Notes under the pieces: model-generated
Databases searched by the model: none
The model's input: only the letters and a program-made list of their open reading frames with translations
What the model was told of the DNA's origin: nothing
Position numbers and translations under genes: made by a program
IMG/VR virus record: IMGVR_UViG_3300037189_003127
Span: 1-56,547 of that record
Strand: one strand, 5' to 3'
DNA: 56,547 nt
From: a virus
Shown here: one piece after another, positions 7,822 through 14,892 of the stretch
Numbering within the stretch: position 1 is the first letter of the stretch
Layout: each line of letters begins with the position of its first letter

Positions 7822-8024
7822 TAGATCATTTTACCTTTCACTCTTTTTGCATTGCGCTGAGTTATACAGGACAGGCAATGACCTCGATTGCTTAGAAATT
7901 CTACGGGATTCATAACAACTCCGCAGGTTGGACATGGGGAAGATCCATTATATTTTGTGGCGTTTTCAGCGATCTGTCGCGCCTGCAACTCCATAATTAA
8001 CATGCCATCACCGTCGTCAGCCAT
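7821..8024 (-). CDS. Small treble-Cys zinc-ribbon protein, 67 aa
   Basis: C-P-T-C-G and G-H-C-L-S-C pairs about 15 residues apart form a likely zinc ribbon after a short acidic/helical N-terminus. Small zinc ribbons are frequent in this genome (57-, 38- and 100-aa proteins elsewhere). The role is unknown. Confidence 0.6.
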   Translation of the reverse strand: MADDGDGMLIMELQARQIAENATKYNGSSPCPTCGVVMNPVEFLSNRGHCLSCITQRNAKRVKGKMI

Positions 8025-8026
8025 AA

Positions 8027-8269
8027 TTATCCTATCTGAACAGGTCCAGGAGTGCGTTGAACGGTTTGATTACTGGCTTGTCCACCAGAGCCACTTACCA
8101 TTGCTGATGCACCGAATTGAGCAGCGCTCATTATGTTGGATCTACTTAACGCTCCTGCTCCAAGTCGGGTTGCGCCAAGGCGAGTTGCTGCTGCGCCCAA
8201 TGCACGACTTCCAAGAAATCGTGCTGCTGTTCCACCTGCTACAGGTGCAAGCGGTGCTAGAAATGCCAT
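8027..8269 (-). CDS. Hypothetical Ala/Gly-rich protein, 80 aa
   Basis: The first 45 residues are rich in Ala, Gly, Leu and Arg with an internal repeat (AATRLGA, then TRLGAGA); the tail is Ser/Gly/Gln-rich. It could be a weak amphipathic helix or a disordered virion protein. Not recognised. Confidence 0.5.
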   Translation of the reverse strand: MAFLAPLAPVAGGTAARFLGSRALGAAATRLGATRLGAGALSRSNIMSAAQFGASAMVSGSGGQASNQTVQRTPGPVQIG

Positions 8270-8640
8270 TAGATACCTCCAAGTGCGTTACGTTCTGCGG
8301 CCTGATAGCCAGAGACTCCACCTGAGAACCATGATACTCGTGGCTCGGTGTAATTTCTGTCGATAGTGACAATGTCATCAATTCCAGGTTGTGAGCGATC
8401 ACCATAGCCATAACGTGGTGGGAATAGTTGAATCTGTGGCAGAGGTGGGCGAACCATTGCCTGAATATCGGCTCCAGGAATGTTCATGACCATCAGTGCC
8501 TGTTGCGTGAGACGCTCGGCATTGGTTGCCCAAGGACCTTGATAAGAATACTTTTTGGCAACGGAATCTGGCCTTACAGGAGAACGGAACTCGTTCCAAG
8601 GCTTAGTACGATCGTATTGACCGTCAGTGTGCTGTGTCAT
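8269..8640 (-). CDS. Hypothetical protein, 123 aa
   Basis: Soluble, aromatic-rich protein with a Pro-rich middle (VRPPLPQIQLFPPRYGYG). AAAGGAG lies 6 nt upstream of the ATG at 8640, a strong ribosome binding site. Its leader region is overlapped by the promoter and start of a plus-strand gene, so transcription here is antisense to that gene. Function unknown. Confidence 0.6.
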   Translation of the reverse strand: MTQHTDGQYDRTKPWNEFRSPVRPDSVAKKYSYQGPWATNAERLTQQALMVMNIPGADIQAMVRPPLPQIQLFPPRYGYGDRSQPGIDDIVTIDRNYTEPRVSWFSGGVSGYQAAERNALGGI

Positions 8641-8647
8641 GTAGACT
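8617..8647 (+). promoter_or_regulatory. Candidate leaderless promoter for the embedded plus-strand gene
   Basis: TTGACC at 8617-8622 is followed by TGTAGA (8640-8645, 17-bp spacer) and, overlapping it, TAGACT (8642-8647), which fits the actinobacterial TANNNT -10. The ATG at 8655 comes 7 nt after TAGACT, the distance expected if transcription begins at the start codon. No Shine-Dalgarno is present on this strand. Confidence 0.45.
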
Positions 8648-8654
8648 CCTTTCT

Positions 8655-8825
8655 ATGACTGATGAACAACTATTAGAACTACTCCAATGTTACGATGCTG
8701 AATGCCTTTATGACCCCGAAACCGATGATCAAAATGGTACTCAATACTTTCAAATTGCAGGTAACTCATTTCGTGTTAGGAAAACACTTCGTGATTACCT
8801 CTATTCAAAAGGTATTCTTAACTAG
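8655..8825 (+). CDS. Embedded plus-strand hypothetical protein, 56 aa
   Basis: The only plus-strand gene inside the long leftward array. It fills the gap between two minus-strand genes and overlaps the end of the downstream one by 8 nt. The protein is acidic at the N-terminus (MTDEQLLELLQCYDAECLYD) and basic at the C-terminus (FRVRKTLRDYLYSKG), with a compact globular composition unlike its low-complexity neighbours. The start at 8655 is chosen for the promoter spacing; an in-frame ATG at 8634 is less likely. It could be a moron-like insertion. Function unknown. Confidence 0.55.
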   Translation: MTDEQLLELLQCYDAECLYDPETDDQNGTQYFQIAGNSFRVRKTLRDYLYSKGILN

Positions 8826-9612
8826 CACCTCTCCATCCAACCCATGAAAGGGCTTGGAATTGAGGGCGTGAAAGATTTTGACTTGGATCATAGAACTGAT
8901 GCGCTAAGTGATGGGCTGCTTGCAAGGTTCTGTAACGACGTATTGCTGTTCCGCCACTGCTGATCGCCCGTGAATCATCACCAAATTTTTGACCCATCGC
9001 TGCATCATGCTGATGTCGGTCTATTGTGTAACCCAGTCCCTGACCTCCACCAGTCCACGTCTCTGGTTCAGAGATAGAGCCTGCAAAATCACGTAACTTT
9101 GGTGATCCGTAGACTACTGCAGGGTGCGTGTTGTTATCGACAGCACGTTGAAGAACAGGGGTTGAAAGATGTTTTGCAATCTCTCCAGTCTCCATAGAGT
9201 GCTTAATAAGTCCTTCTCGTCTTGCTTCACTGCTGTTTTGACTGTAACCACTTGCTAACAACAATCCTGCAAGTTCTGGGTGCTCTGGATGGTAAAGTGG
9301 CAATCCCTTTGCTGCACGTGCTGCGTTAAACGCTGTGCCGATTGATGCATTTCTCTCGCGTTCATTTGGGTACCACTGAAGTGCTTCCCCAACAAGTCCT
9401 TTACGTTCTGCAGTAGCGGCTGTTTCTGCAATTCTCTCTGCCATGTGTCGAACAGATCGGTGTGCTTGCAGTCCAGGAAGATCTGTAATTTCAGTACTCA
9501 TCGTTCTTTGTCCTGGTACTTGAAAAAATGGTTTAAAAGTATCCATTGGAAGAACTTGAGGAGTTGGTTGTCCTACCCCAATACCTGTTCCAAATTCATT
9601 AGTTCTTCCCAT
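8818..9612 (-). CDS. Hypothetical protein, 264 aa, resembling a phage family of unknown function (DUF7178-like pattern)
   Basis: The C-terminal half has the order K-L-R-D-F, then GYTIDRHQHDAAMG, then a Tyr/Ala-rich helix and finally QFQALSWVGWR. That resembles a phage family with a vTiDxHaxxxxxG segment and a QAxxWvxwR end, which I recall as DUF7178; its function is not known. The N-terminal half is probably linker and helices. The ATG at 9612 overlaps the upstream stop as TAATG; an in-frame GTG at 9621 is rejected. Confidence 0.55.
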   Translation of the reverse strand: MGRTNEFGTGIGVGQPTPQVLPMDTFKPFFQVPGQRTMSTEITDLPGLQAHRSVRHMAERIAETAATAERKGLVGEALQWYPNERERNASIGTAFNAARAAKGLPLYHPEHPELAGLLLASGYSQNSSEARREGLIKHSMETGEIAKHLSTPVLQRAVDNNTHPAVVYGSPKLRDFAGSISEPETWTGGGQGLGYTIDRHQHDAAMGQKFGDDSRAISSGGTAIRRYRTLQAAHHLAHQFYDPSQNLSRPQFQALSWVGWRGAS

Positions 9613-10151
9613 TACGACCACGCTGGCTTTAGGTAGGCCATCATCTGACGACGACGTGCATCGATCTGACCTGGTTGATCTGCTTGTGTATTTGCTTTAC
9701 CATCGTTTACAAGGTGTGGTGCTGGAGTCAAATCTATTTGTGGAGCATTTCGTAGGCTCTGGTATGTGACAGCACCGTTGAGTGGATTAACAACTGGCTG
9801 TGCCTTCATCTGGCGCTCAATACCCATCATCGGGTGAACTTGCTCAGGCCAGTAGTACATAGATGGCTCAATGCGCTCACCCTTGTGTACGCCACGTTGA
9901 TAGGCTTTCTGGTTGACGCGAGACTTGATGCTATCCAGTAAACGGTCATCACGACGTGAACGGATAGTACCAAGATAGCCATCTGGGTATTCCGCAGATG
10001 GAACTCGACCAACACCAATACGGAGTGAGTCTAAGGTATCTCGTGCTACAGGAGTTCCTGCACCACCCTGGTTATTGTAACCAGCAAGGCCACCGCCTCC
10101 TAGAGATTGCCAGTTCTGGGAAGGAGAGTAGTTATTATATCCTCCTGGCAT
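9612..10151 (-). CDS. Hypothetical Gly/Gln/Asn-rich protein, 179 aa
   Basis: The N-terminal 35 residues are Gly/Asn/Tyr-rich and probably disordered; the rest has an Arg-rich stretch (RSRRDDRLLDSIKSR) and a Met/Pro-rich middle. No recognised domain. Composition is more like a minor virion or DNA-associated protein than an enzyme. Confidence 0.5.
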   Translation of the reverse strand: MPGGYNNYSPSQNWQSLGGGGLAGYNNQGGAGTPVARDTLDSLRIGVGRVPSAEYPDGYLGTIRSRRDDRLLDSIKSRVNQKAYQRGVHKGERIEPSMYYWPEQVHPMMGIERQMKAQPVVNPLNGAVTYQSLRNAPQIDLTPAPHLVNDGKANTQADQPGQIDARRRQMMAYLKPAWS

Positions 10152-10152
10152 G

Positions 10153-10761
10153 TTACGCCTTCCTAAATGCTTCTAGTGCTGCTGCCTTTTGTTTTGGCGT
10201 AATCTTGCGTCGTGCTTTACTGACCTCACGTTGTTCTTTAAGTGAGGCTACAACATTTTCTGCTCTTGGATTAACAGTTCTTTGCCCTGTTTTCTCATCT
10301 TCAAAGTGTGTTGGGAGAGTCTTTCCTGCACCTGCTGCATAAACACCAAGTTGCTTTTGACCAATACCACGAGTCAACGCTTCTTCAAGAGAGGAACTTG
10401 AAGCACGTCCACCAACACGATCAGAAACGTCCAAGTAAGTCTTCTTTGAATTTTCATCCTGCCAAATTCCCTGATGAACGTTTGCGCTTTCTTCTGGAGT
10501 TGCTGCACGAGCACTCATGAATCCTGTTGGAACAACTTTTTCAGCAACGCCCTTGATTGAACGCATATGCTCTGAGACAGCAGGGACATCGGCTAAACCA
10601 CCGACGACTTCATTACTGCCACCTGCTTCTACAGGTACACGAGGGTCACGAGATACGTAGTACCCTGAACCTCTACCTGCTCTACCTGTAGCAATCTCAC
10701 GAGAACCACCGATCATGTGAGCAAACTGTGCGTCGCTAAGTATTGGTCGATTGTCTGACAT
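10153..10761 (-). CDS. Hypothetical basic protein, 202 aa
   Basis: Soluble, Gly/Ala/Ser-rich, with a Lys/Arg-rich helical C-terminus (SKARRKITPKQKAAALEAF) that may bind nucleic acid. No enzyme motif is seen. It starts on the last base of the upstream stop. Confidence 0.5.
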   Translation of the reverse strand: MSDNRPILSDAQFAHMIGGSREIATGRAGRGSGYYVSRDPRVPVEAGGSNEVVGGLADVPAVSEHMRSIKGVAEKVVPTGFMSARAATPEESANVHQGIWQDENSKKTYLDVSDRVGGRASSSSLEEALTRGIGQKQLGVYAAGAGKTLPTHFEDEKTGQRTVNPRAENVVASLKEQREVSKARRKITPKQKAAALEAFRKA

Positions 10762-11012
10762 TATGCACGTCCAAAACTTGCGCCTGAATCAGACTTCGGT
10801 ATAACAGAAGCGCCGCCAGCGTTATCATCAAAGTTATAAGTAGATCCTGCAGTCCTGCTTGAGTATGCCATTGGACGTCCACGACCTAAAGATTTATTGC
10901 GCCACGCAGTAGCGTTGGCTGCAGAACCCATGGTGTTTTTACCTAGGGCTAAAGGTGTTTCAATCTCTGGCTGACTATCTTCGCCACCAAATTGTGTTGA
11001 TGACAGTGGCAT
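10761..11012 (-). CDS. Hypothetical protein, 83 aa
   Basis: Low-complexity protein rich in Ser, Gly, Ala and Asn with few long hydrophobic residues, predicted disordered. Part of the unknown block between 6.6 and 11.5 kb. Confidence 0.5.
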   Translation of the reverse strand: MPLSSTQFGGEDSQPEIETPLALGKNTMGSAANATAWRNKSLGRGRPMAYSSRTAGSTYNFDDNAGGASVIPKSDSGASFGRA

Positions 11013-11013
11013 A

Positions 11014-11469
11014 TTAGTAGGTGCTATCTACGCCGCTGTTAAAGTTAGGTGCTTGACGTCCAGAAATTGAAGGAACAATCTTTGAATTTCCCATTGTTGT
11101 TCCTAGTTCTGATTGATGAACTCCTGGAAACTTTGCTCCAACAATGTAACGAGCACCTGAACGTTCTGCCTGTGCAGCAGGTGCTGCAAGAACGTTCTTA
11201 CGGTTTGCTTTGTTCATAATTGTTGGATCGCCTGCCTGCATGTTCTTCTTCGGCATGAGTGTGCCCTTAAGTGGAGCAGCACTCATGTCTGCAACGTTTG
11301 ACATCTGGCCAACATAACGACGAGCGCTGTTAGCGTGTTCTGCAGAAGCGATAACTTCTTCTGGTGTCATGTGATTTCTGCTCATGTTTTTACCTGCTGA
11401 CTCTAGATGGTTTGAGGGTGAACCCATGCGACGACGCATAGCGTGTCCCATATCTGTCCAAGTTGCCAT
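11014..11469 (-). CDS. Hypothetical basic protein, 151 aa
   Basis: Met-, Asn- and Ala-rich with a basic N-terminus (MRRRMG) and a likely helix (TPEEVIASAEHANSARRYVG). The rest is low complexity. AAGGAG lies 5 nt upstream of the ATG. Function unknown. Confidence 0.55.
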   Translation of the reverse strand: MATWTDMGHAMRRRMGSPSNHLESAGKNMSRNHMTPEEVIASAEHANSARRYVGQMSNVADMSAAPLKGTLMPKKNMQAGDPTIMNKANRKNVLAAPAAQAERSGARYIVGAKFPGVHQSELGTTMGNSKIVPSISGRQAPNFNSGVDSTY

Positions 11470-11506
11470 AGTGACTCCTTAATGTTGATACAAGGATACG
11501 GCGGAA

Positions 11507-11797
11507 TTAACTGGCTGTAATGGCAAATACGATGGCGCTAATTTCTCCATCACGAGACTCAATTGTGGTAAAACCTGGCTTACAGACGAGATCCAGGCCA
11601 CGAGGAGCCACATAACCTCTTGCGATTGCCATTGCTTTTACGGCTTGATTGACGGCTCCAGCGCCTACGGCACGCATCTTGACCTCGTGCTTTTCGTAGA
11701 TGGCGTGTGCAATTGCAGAGGCAACGCTCTGCGGATTGGAAGATGCGCTAACTCGTAGAAATTGCTCGTCAGCAGATGCGTCGGGTGTGTTATTCAA
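11507..11797 (-). CDS. SpoVS-family (Alba-like) protein
   Basis: The 96-aa sequence follows the stage V sporulation protein S family closely: LRVSASSNPQSVASAIAHAI, then the hallmark GAGAVNQAVKAMAIARGYVAP and a final hydrophobic strand. SpoVS proteins have an Alba-like fold and are thought to bind nucleic acid; in phages the role is unknown. The start is a TTG at 11797 with AAGGA 7 nt upstream, and that ribosome binding site lies in one arm of an 8-bp inverted repeat. Confidence 0.9.
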   Translation of the reverse strand: MNNTPDASADEQFLRVSASSNPQSVASAIAHAIYEKHEVKMRAVGAGAVNQAVKAMAIARGYVAPRGLDLVCKPGFTTIESRDGEISAIVFAITAS

Positions 11798-11799
11798 TT

Positions 11800-11842
11800 T
11801 TTAGTCCTTTAGATCGAATTTGTGTGCCGCTCCTGGACTAAA
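11800..11842 (-). promoter_or_regulatory. Inverted repeat covering the ribosome binding site of the SpoVS-like gene
   Basis: On the minus strand TTTAGTCC (11842-11835) is complementary to GGACTAAA (11807-11800), and the second arm includes part of the AAGGA ribosome binding site of the TTG-started gene. An RNA hairpin here would hide the site. The 27-nt loop makes the structure modest. Confidence 0.35.
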
Positions 11843-11850
11843 TGGTAAGG

Positions 11851-12438
11851 CTAAAGTCGTGCTTGGTCTCTGTATTTAGGATCTTTCATTTGCTCAATAA
11901 CTGCAGCCTCTACCGAGTCAATATGGACTTCTGCAGCAAGACGTGCCAGCCCGTAGGCATCGGCTGCATTGTCGTCGTTAAATTCCATGCCCCATCTCTT
12001 GTATATCTGCAGGAGCATCTCTTGTTTTTTGGCGTTTCCTTTACCAGATGCATACTTCTTCAACGTCATGGGAGGAACCTTCAAGGGGAATCGACGATCA
12101 TCATTTTCATCAAAGTAATCAAAGATTGCAAGGCGAACAGTTGCTGAGAGTTCTCCAAGCACCAAGGCTGCATGGCTTGCAAGGACTGTTCCTTCCATGG
12201 CAATGTCTTGAATGATTGCGCCCTGCTCTTCTAAATACTCAAAATGATCTGTTAACCATTGGCGAATATCTGACAGTCTTTCTACACCAAAGTACGGAGA
12301 CTTATACACCCATGTAATGTGTTCTGCTGGAGCAGTAGTGTTAACTGCAGATAAGGCAAACCCAGTAAGAGATTGATCAATCCCAATTCCTACAGGAACT
12401 CCGTAAGATAATTTTCCATCAATCAGTTTGGTTGGCAC
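11851..12438 (-). CDS. ruvC: RuvC-like Holliday junction resolvase
   Basis: Cuts four-way DNA junctions during recombination and before packaging. The RNase H-like core is clear: D21 in GIGIDQSLTGFA, an acidic A-M-E-G strand, a GKGNAKKQEM segment and the terminal DDNAADAYGLARLA motif with paired Asp. The frame is open upstream to an ATG at 12477, but GTG 12438 is preferred because it shortens the overlap with the upstream gene to 20 nt; this choice is uncertain. It sits in a recombination set with RecA, a Cas4-like nuclease and an Hjc-like resolvase. Confidence 0.85.
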   Translation of the reverse strand: MPTKLIDGKLSYGVPVGIGIDQSLTGFALSAVNTTAPAEHITWVYKSPYFGVERLSDIRQWLTDHFEYLEEQGAIIQDIAMEGTVLASHAALVLGELSATVRLAIFDYFDENDDRRFPLKVPPMTLKKYASGKGNAKKQEMLLQIYKRWGMEFNDDNAADAYGLARLAAEVHIDSVEAAVIEQMKDPKYRDQARL

Positions 12439-12709
12439 GGAGTTTTCTTTCTTCAATAACCATCTCAATGGTTCCAAGATAACCTGCCCCGTCCGTCAAG
12501 TTATCGCGTTTGTGTTTGTAAGACTCTCTTGCAATCTTCACCCACGCCATGGCAAGTCCAACTTGTTCTTCAGTAATTTCGCAATCGAAGATTACTTCCC
12601 AACCTCGTTTGATGCGGTTGAAGTTATCCAACGGATGATCATAGGAGTAATTACGATCTCCATAAATCAACTCAGTTGCTTCTTCAAGAATAGACTTGTC
12701 TTCTTTCAT
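12419..12709 (-). CDS. Phage DUF6378-like protein
   Basis: ILEEATELIYGDRNYSYDHP, a central Trp, E-I-T-E-E-Q-V, KIARES and D-N-L-T-D-G-A-G-Y-L-G follow the conserved order of a small helical phage family that I recall as DUF6378. Its function is not established; the all-helical pattern with conserved acidic residues is reminiscent of nucleotide pyrophosphohydrolases. It overlaps both neighbours. Confidence 0.75.
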   Translation of the reverse strand: MKEDKSILEEATELIYGDRNYSYDHPLDNFNRIKRGWEVIFDCEITEEQVGLAMAWVKIARESYKHKRDNLTDGAGYLGTIEMVIEERKLRANQTD

Positions 12710-13161
12710 AGCGTAAACGAATCCCTTCTACCGATAGTTTGTGAGCGACGACTTATTTCTCTAGATACAAGAGTAATGTCACGTTCTTGGTTATTTAACA
12801 TCATCTCCAAGATTTTACGATAAGCGTACTTCTCTTCGTACTTATCACGCAAATCTTGAATGTCTGGATCAATATCGATCTGAGCCTTAATAAGAGAAAC
12901 AGTGGTTCCTTTAGGTGACCCCGTAGTCAACGCCACAAGTGCTCGGCTCTCAGCCAGTTCTGTCTTACGAAGAGAGTTACGTTCAGCCAACTGAGCCTGC
13001 ACCAACTGACTAGCCATGTAGTCTGCCCATCCAGTTAAGATGGTGAACATCTCAGCCAGTTGTTCACTACTCAGTTCAGTTATGTCTGGTGGAAGAATGG
13101 CTTGATCGTAGACTGGCTTAGGTAAATCTAAGCCACTCTGCATAATTGGTGATAGTTCCAT
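12706..13161 (-). CDS. Hypothetical helical protein, 151 aa
   Basis: Long amphipathic helices (residues 35-75 and 95-140) with alternating charge, a coiled-coil-like pattern and a basic C-terminus (SREISRRSQTIGRRD). No catalytic motif. Its place between the Cas4-like nuclease and the DUF6378-like gene, with ATGA overlap, suggests an accessory role in recombination. Confidence 0.6.
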   Translation of the reverse strand: MELSPIMQSGLDLPKPVYDQAILPPDITELSSEQLAEMFTILTGWADYMASQLVQAQLAERNSLRKTELAESRALVALTTGSPKGTTVSLIKAQIDIDPDIQDLRDKYEEKYAYRKILEMMLNNQERDITLVSREISRRSQTIGRRDSFTL

Positions 13162-13163
13162 AG

Positions 13164-14009
13164 TTACTCCTCAATTAAATCGCATTGCTTACAGCCGCTG
13201 GAATCCACATTACACTTAGGAAGAGAACCAGCGTTAACCGCATCATTAATCTGTTGTGCCTTGTAGAAAATCCTATCAACGACATCGTAATCGGCCTTCA
13301 CTGTGAACTCTTTGTAGTCTTGATCCATCTTTAGTTCATATAAGAAAACGATTTCTTTTGGCGCTTCCTCCCCAAACATACGGCGTGCAAGTTCCAGGTA
13401 CATCTGCCCCTGCAACAAGTGGCCACGGAATGGGCGACGAATGTTTCTCCACGCCTTCTTCAAGTCATGGTCTGCATCACGAAGTAAGTCAGGCGCTTCA
13501 AAACGAAGAGTTCCCTCACCAATTGACTTGATTTCAATCAGGTAATCATCACCTAGACCTTTGACCCAGCCATCTGTATGGCCTGCAATACGTAATGAAT
13601 TATCAAGCATCTTTACTTCGTCATAGACCAAGGTCTTACAGAAACAGTGCTGACAAACCTTAGGTGATAGGCCAGAGGTAATTAAGTCGCAATTCTGACA
13701 CTTAAAATCTCCCCAGAGATTGCCCATCTCATAGATGCGGTTCTGCCACTTTGCATGGATGAAGTGCCCCTCATCAAAGATATTCTGCAGACGAAGATTT
13801 GGATTGTCTTGCTTCTTTTTGCCACCCATAAGGAGATAGGCCGAGTATCTGTGACAGAAGTCAGCCTTAATCATCTCTGATGGGTGCAATACGGTAGTAC
13901 TACGATCGTCAGGAGTCCTCTTCATAAGGTGACGCTCTATGGGTCCAATAAGACGAGTATCAGTCTTCTTGGTATCTAAGTACTTCTGTAGATCGTTCTT
14001 AACTACCAT
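13164..14009 (-). CDS. Cas4/RecB-like PD-(D/E)XK exonuclease
   Basis: A DNA nuclease of the Cas4/RecB type, likely the end-processing partner of the phage RecA. The active site is visible as H85 in a helix, D146 in AGHTDGWV and E159-I-K161 in YLIEIKS. C52 with C266, C273 and C276 would hold the Fe-S cluster of this family. An extra four-Cys zinc finger (C104, C107, C119, C122) is inserted before the catalytic Asp. It is followed by a helical unknown protein and precedes RuvC. Confidence 0.85.
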   Translation of the reverse strand: MVVKNDLQKYLDTKKTDTRLIGPIERHLMKRTPDDRSTTVLHPSEMIKADFCHRYSAYLLMGGKKKQDNPNLRLQNIFDEGHFIHAKWQNRIYEMGNLWGDFKCQNCDLITSGLSPKVCQHCFCKTLVYDEVKMLDNSLRIAGHTDGWVKGLGDDYLIEIKSIGEGTLRFEAPDLLRDADHDLKKAWRNIRRPFRGHLLQGQMYLELARRMFGEEAPKEIVFLYELKMDQDYKEFTVKADYDVVDRIFYKAQQINDAVNAGSLPKCNVDSSGCKQCDLIEE

Positions 14010-14012
14010 GTC

Positions 14013-14342
14013 TTAATCCTTGTCTACGCTGAAAATAAAATCTCTGAGGGTCATCTTCTTCTTAAACTTCTTTTGCCACTTTCGTATTAGTGCGTTTCTT
14101 TCTCGGTGAGATAGCCCGCCCCAAATACCATGAGGTTCGTCACGGGATACTGCATCCCACAAACACTCGGTTCTTACTGGACATGGATTCTTTCCTGTCT
14201 CTCCAAAGCAAAAGCCTTTTGCTTGCGTAGCCAAAGTCTTGTACTGCTCTTTATCACGAGGTGGATAAAAGATGAGCGTTGTTTCGTCTTGACCTTTACA
14301 ACGGGCTTTGTATCGCCAGATGTAATCTGGTTCGTCTTCCAT
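14013..14342 (-). CDS. whiB: WhiB-like Fe-S transcriptional regulator with widened Cys2-Cys3 spacing
   Basis: WhiB-like proteins bind a 4Fe-4S cluster and the principal sigma factor and are essentially confined to actinobacteria and their phages. Four Cys are present (C15, C45, C54, C60), with CPVRTECLWDAV and the G-I-W-G-G turn at 72-76 followed by a basic helix. The usual C-x2-C between the second and third Cys is C-x8-C here, a six-residue insertion (FGETGKNP). It may steer host RNA polymerase to phage promoters. It lies in the recombination block. Confidence 0.9.
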   Translation of the reverse strand: MEDEPDYIWRYKARCKGQDETTLIFYPPRDKEQYKTLATQAKGFCFGETGKNPCPVRTECLWDAVSRDEPHGIWGGLSHRERNALIRKWQKKFKKKMTLRDFIFSVDKD

Positions 14343-14663
14343 TTATTTTTCATCCTTTAGTTTCTCCCTCATCTCAAGTAAGTCATCTTCCAAAAGAATA
14401 ACGTAGTTAACACCATCTAGATAAAGGCCAAAGACTGGCATTCGTCCATCAAGTATTGCTTCCGTTGTGATCTTCTTTAATTCTTCTGACTTTATGGTTT
14501 TGGTTTTCTTTCCTGTCCACTTATGTTCGATCAAGAGATCCTCTGATCTAACATCGCCCTTCCTTGACCAGAACGCCCCAGACGCCGCATTTGTTGAGCC
14601 ACCAATCTTCTTGGCTAGTCTCTTCTCATGCTTCTGTGACTGTTTTTGACCTTCACTTTTCAA
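14343..14663 (-). CDS. Hjc-like Holliday junction resolvase / PD-(D/E)XK nuclease
   Basis: The N-terminal half has GGSTNAASGAFWSRKGDV followed by L-L-I-E-H-K-W-T, the D...ExK core of archaeal-type junction resolvases and related phage nucleases; the C-terminal half contains short strands and a helix. At 106 aa it is a single-domain enzyme. With RuvC nearby the genome would have two junction-cutting enzymes. Confidence 0.7.
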   Translation of the reverse strand: MKSEGQKQSQKHEKRLAKKIGGSTNAASGAFWSRKGDVRSEDLLIEHKWTGKKTKTIKSEELKKITTEAILDGRMPVFGLYLDGVNYVILLEDDLLEMREKLKDEK

Positions 14664-14892
14664 TTTCGATCTTTCCTTGCTCGTAGCCTTCTATGATACG
14701 AGGTACAAGGTAAAACAATGTCTCACGCCAAAAACAAGAAGAACATCCACAGAAGAGTTCTTTTGAAAGAGTTTCACTTAAAACTTCTTCTTCTGCCATC
14801 GCTGCCTCAAACAACATGTCGGTGTATTCCTCTACGCCCTTCTCTAAGTCGTGAGCCCATGCTTGATCTGTTACGTTAAATTCCTTATGCAT
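14653..14892 (-). CDS. Hypothetical acidic protein with CGCSSC motif, 79 aa
   Basis: Mostly acidic helix with a F-C-G-C-S-S-C-F-W motif two thirds along, a possible metal or Fe-S site. ATG 14892 is chosen because it overlaps the end of recA by 8 nt; the frame is open further upstream. Not recognised. Confidence 0.6.
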   Translation of the reverse strand: MHKEFNVTDQAWAHDLEKGVEEYTDMLFEAAMAEEEVLSETLSKELFCGCSSCFWRETLFYLVPRIIEGYEQGKIEIEK

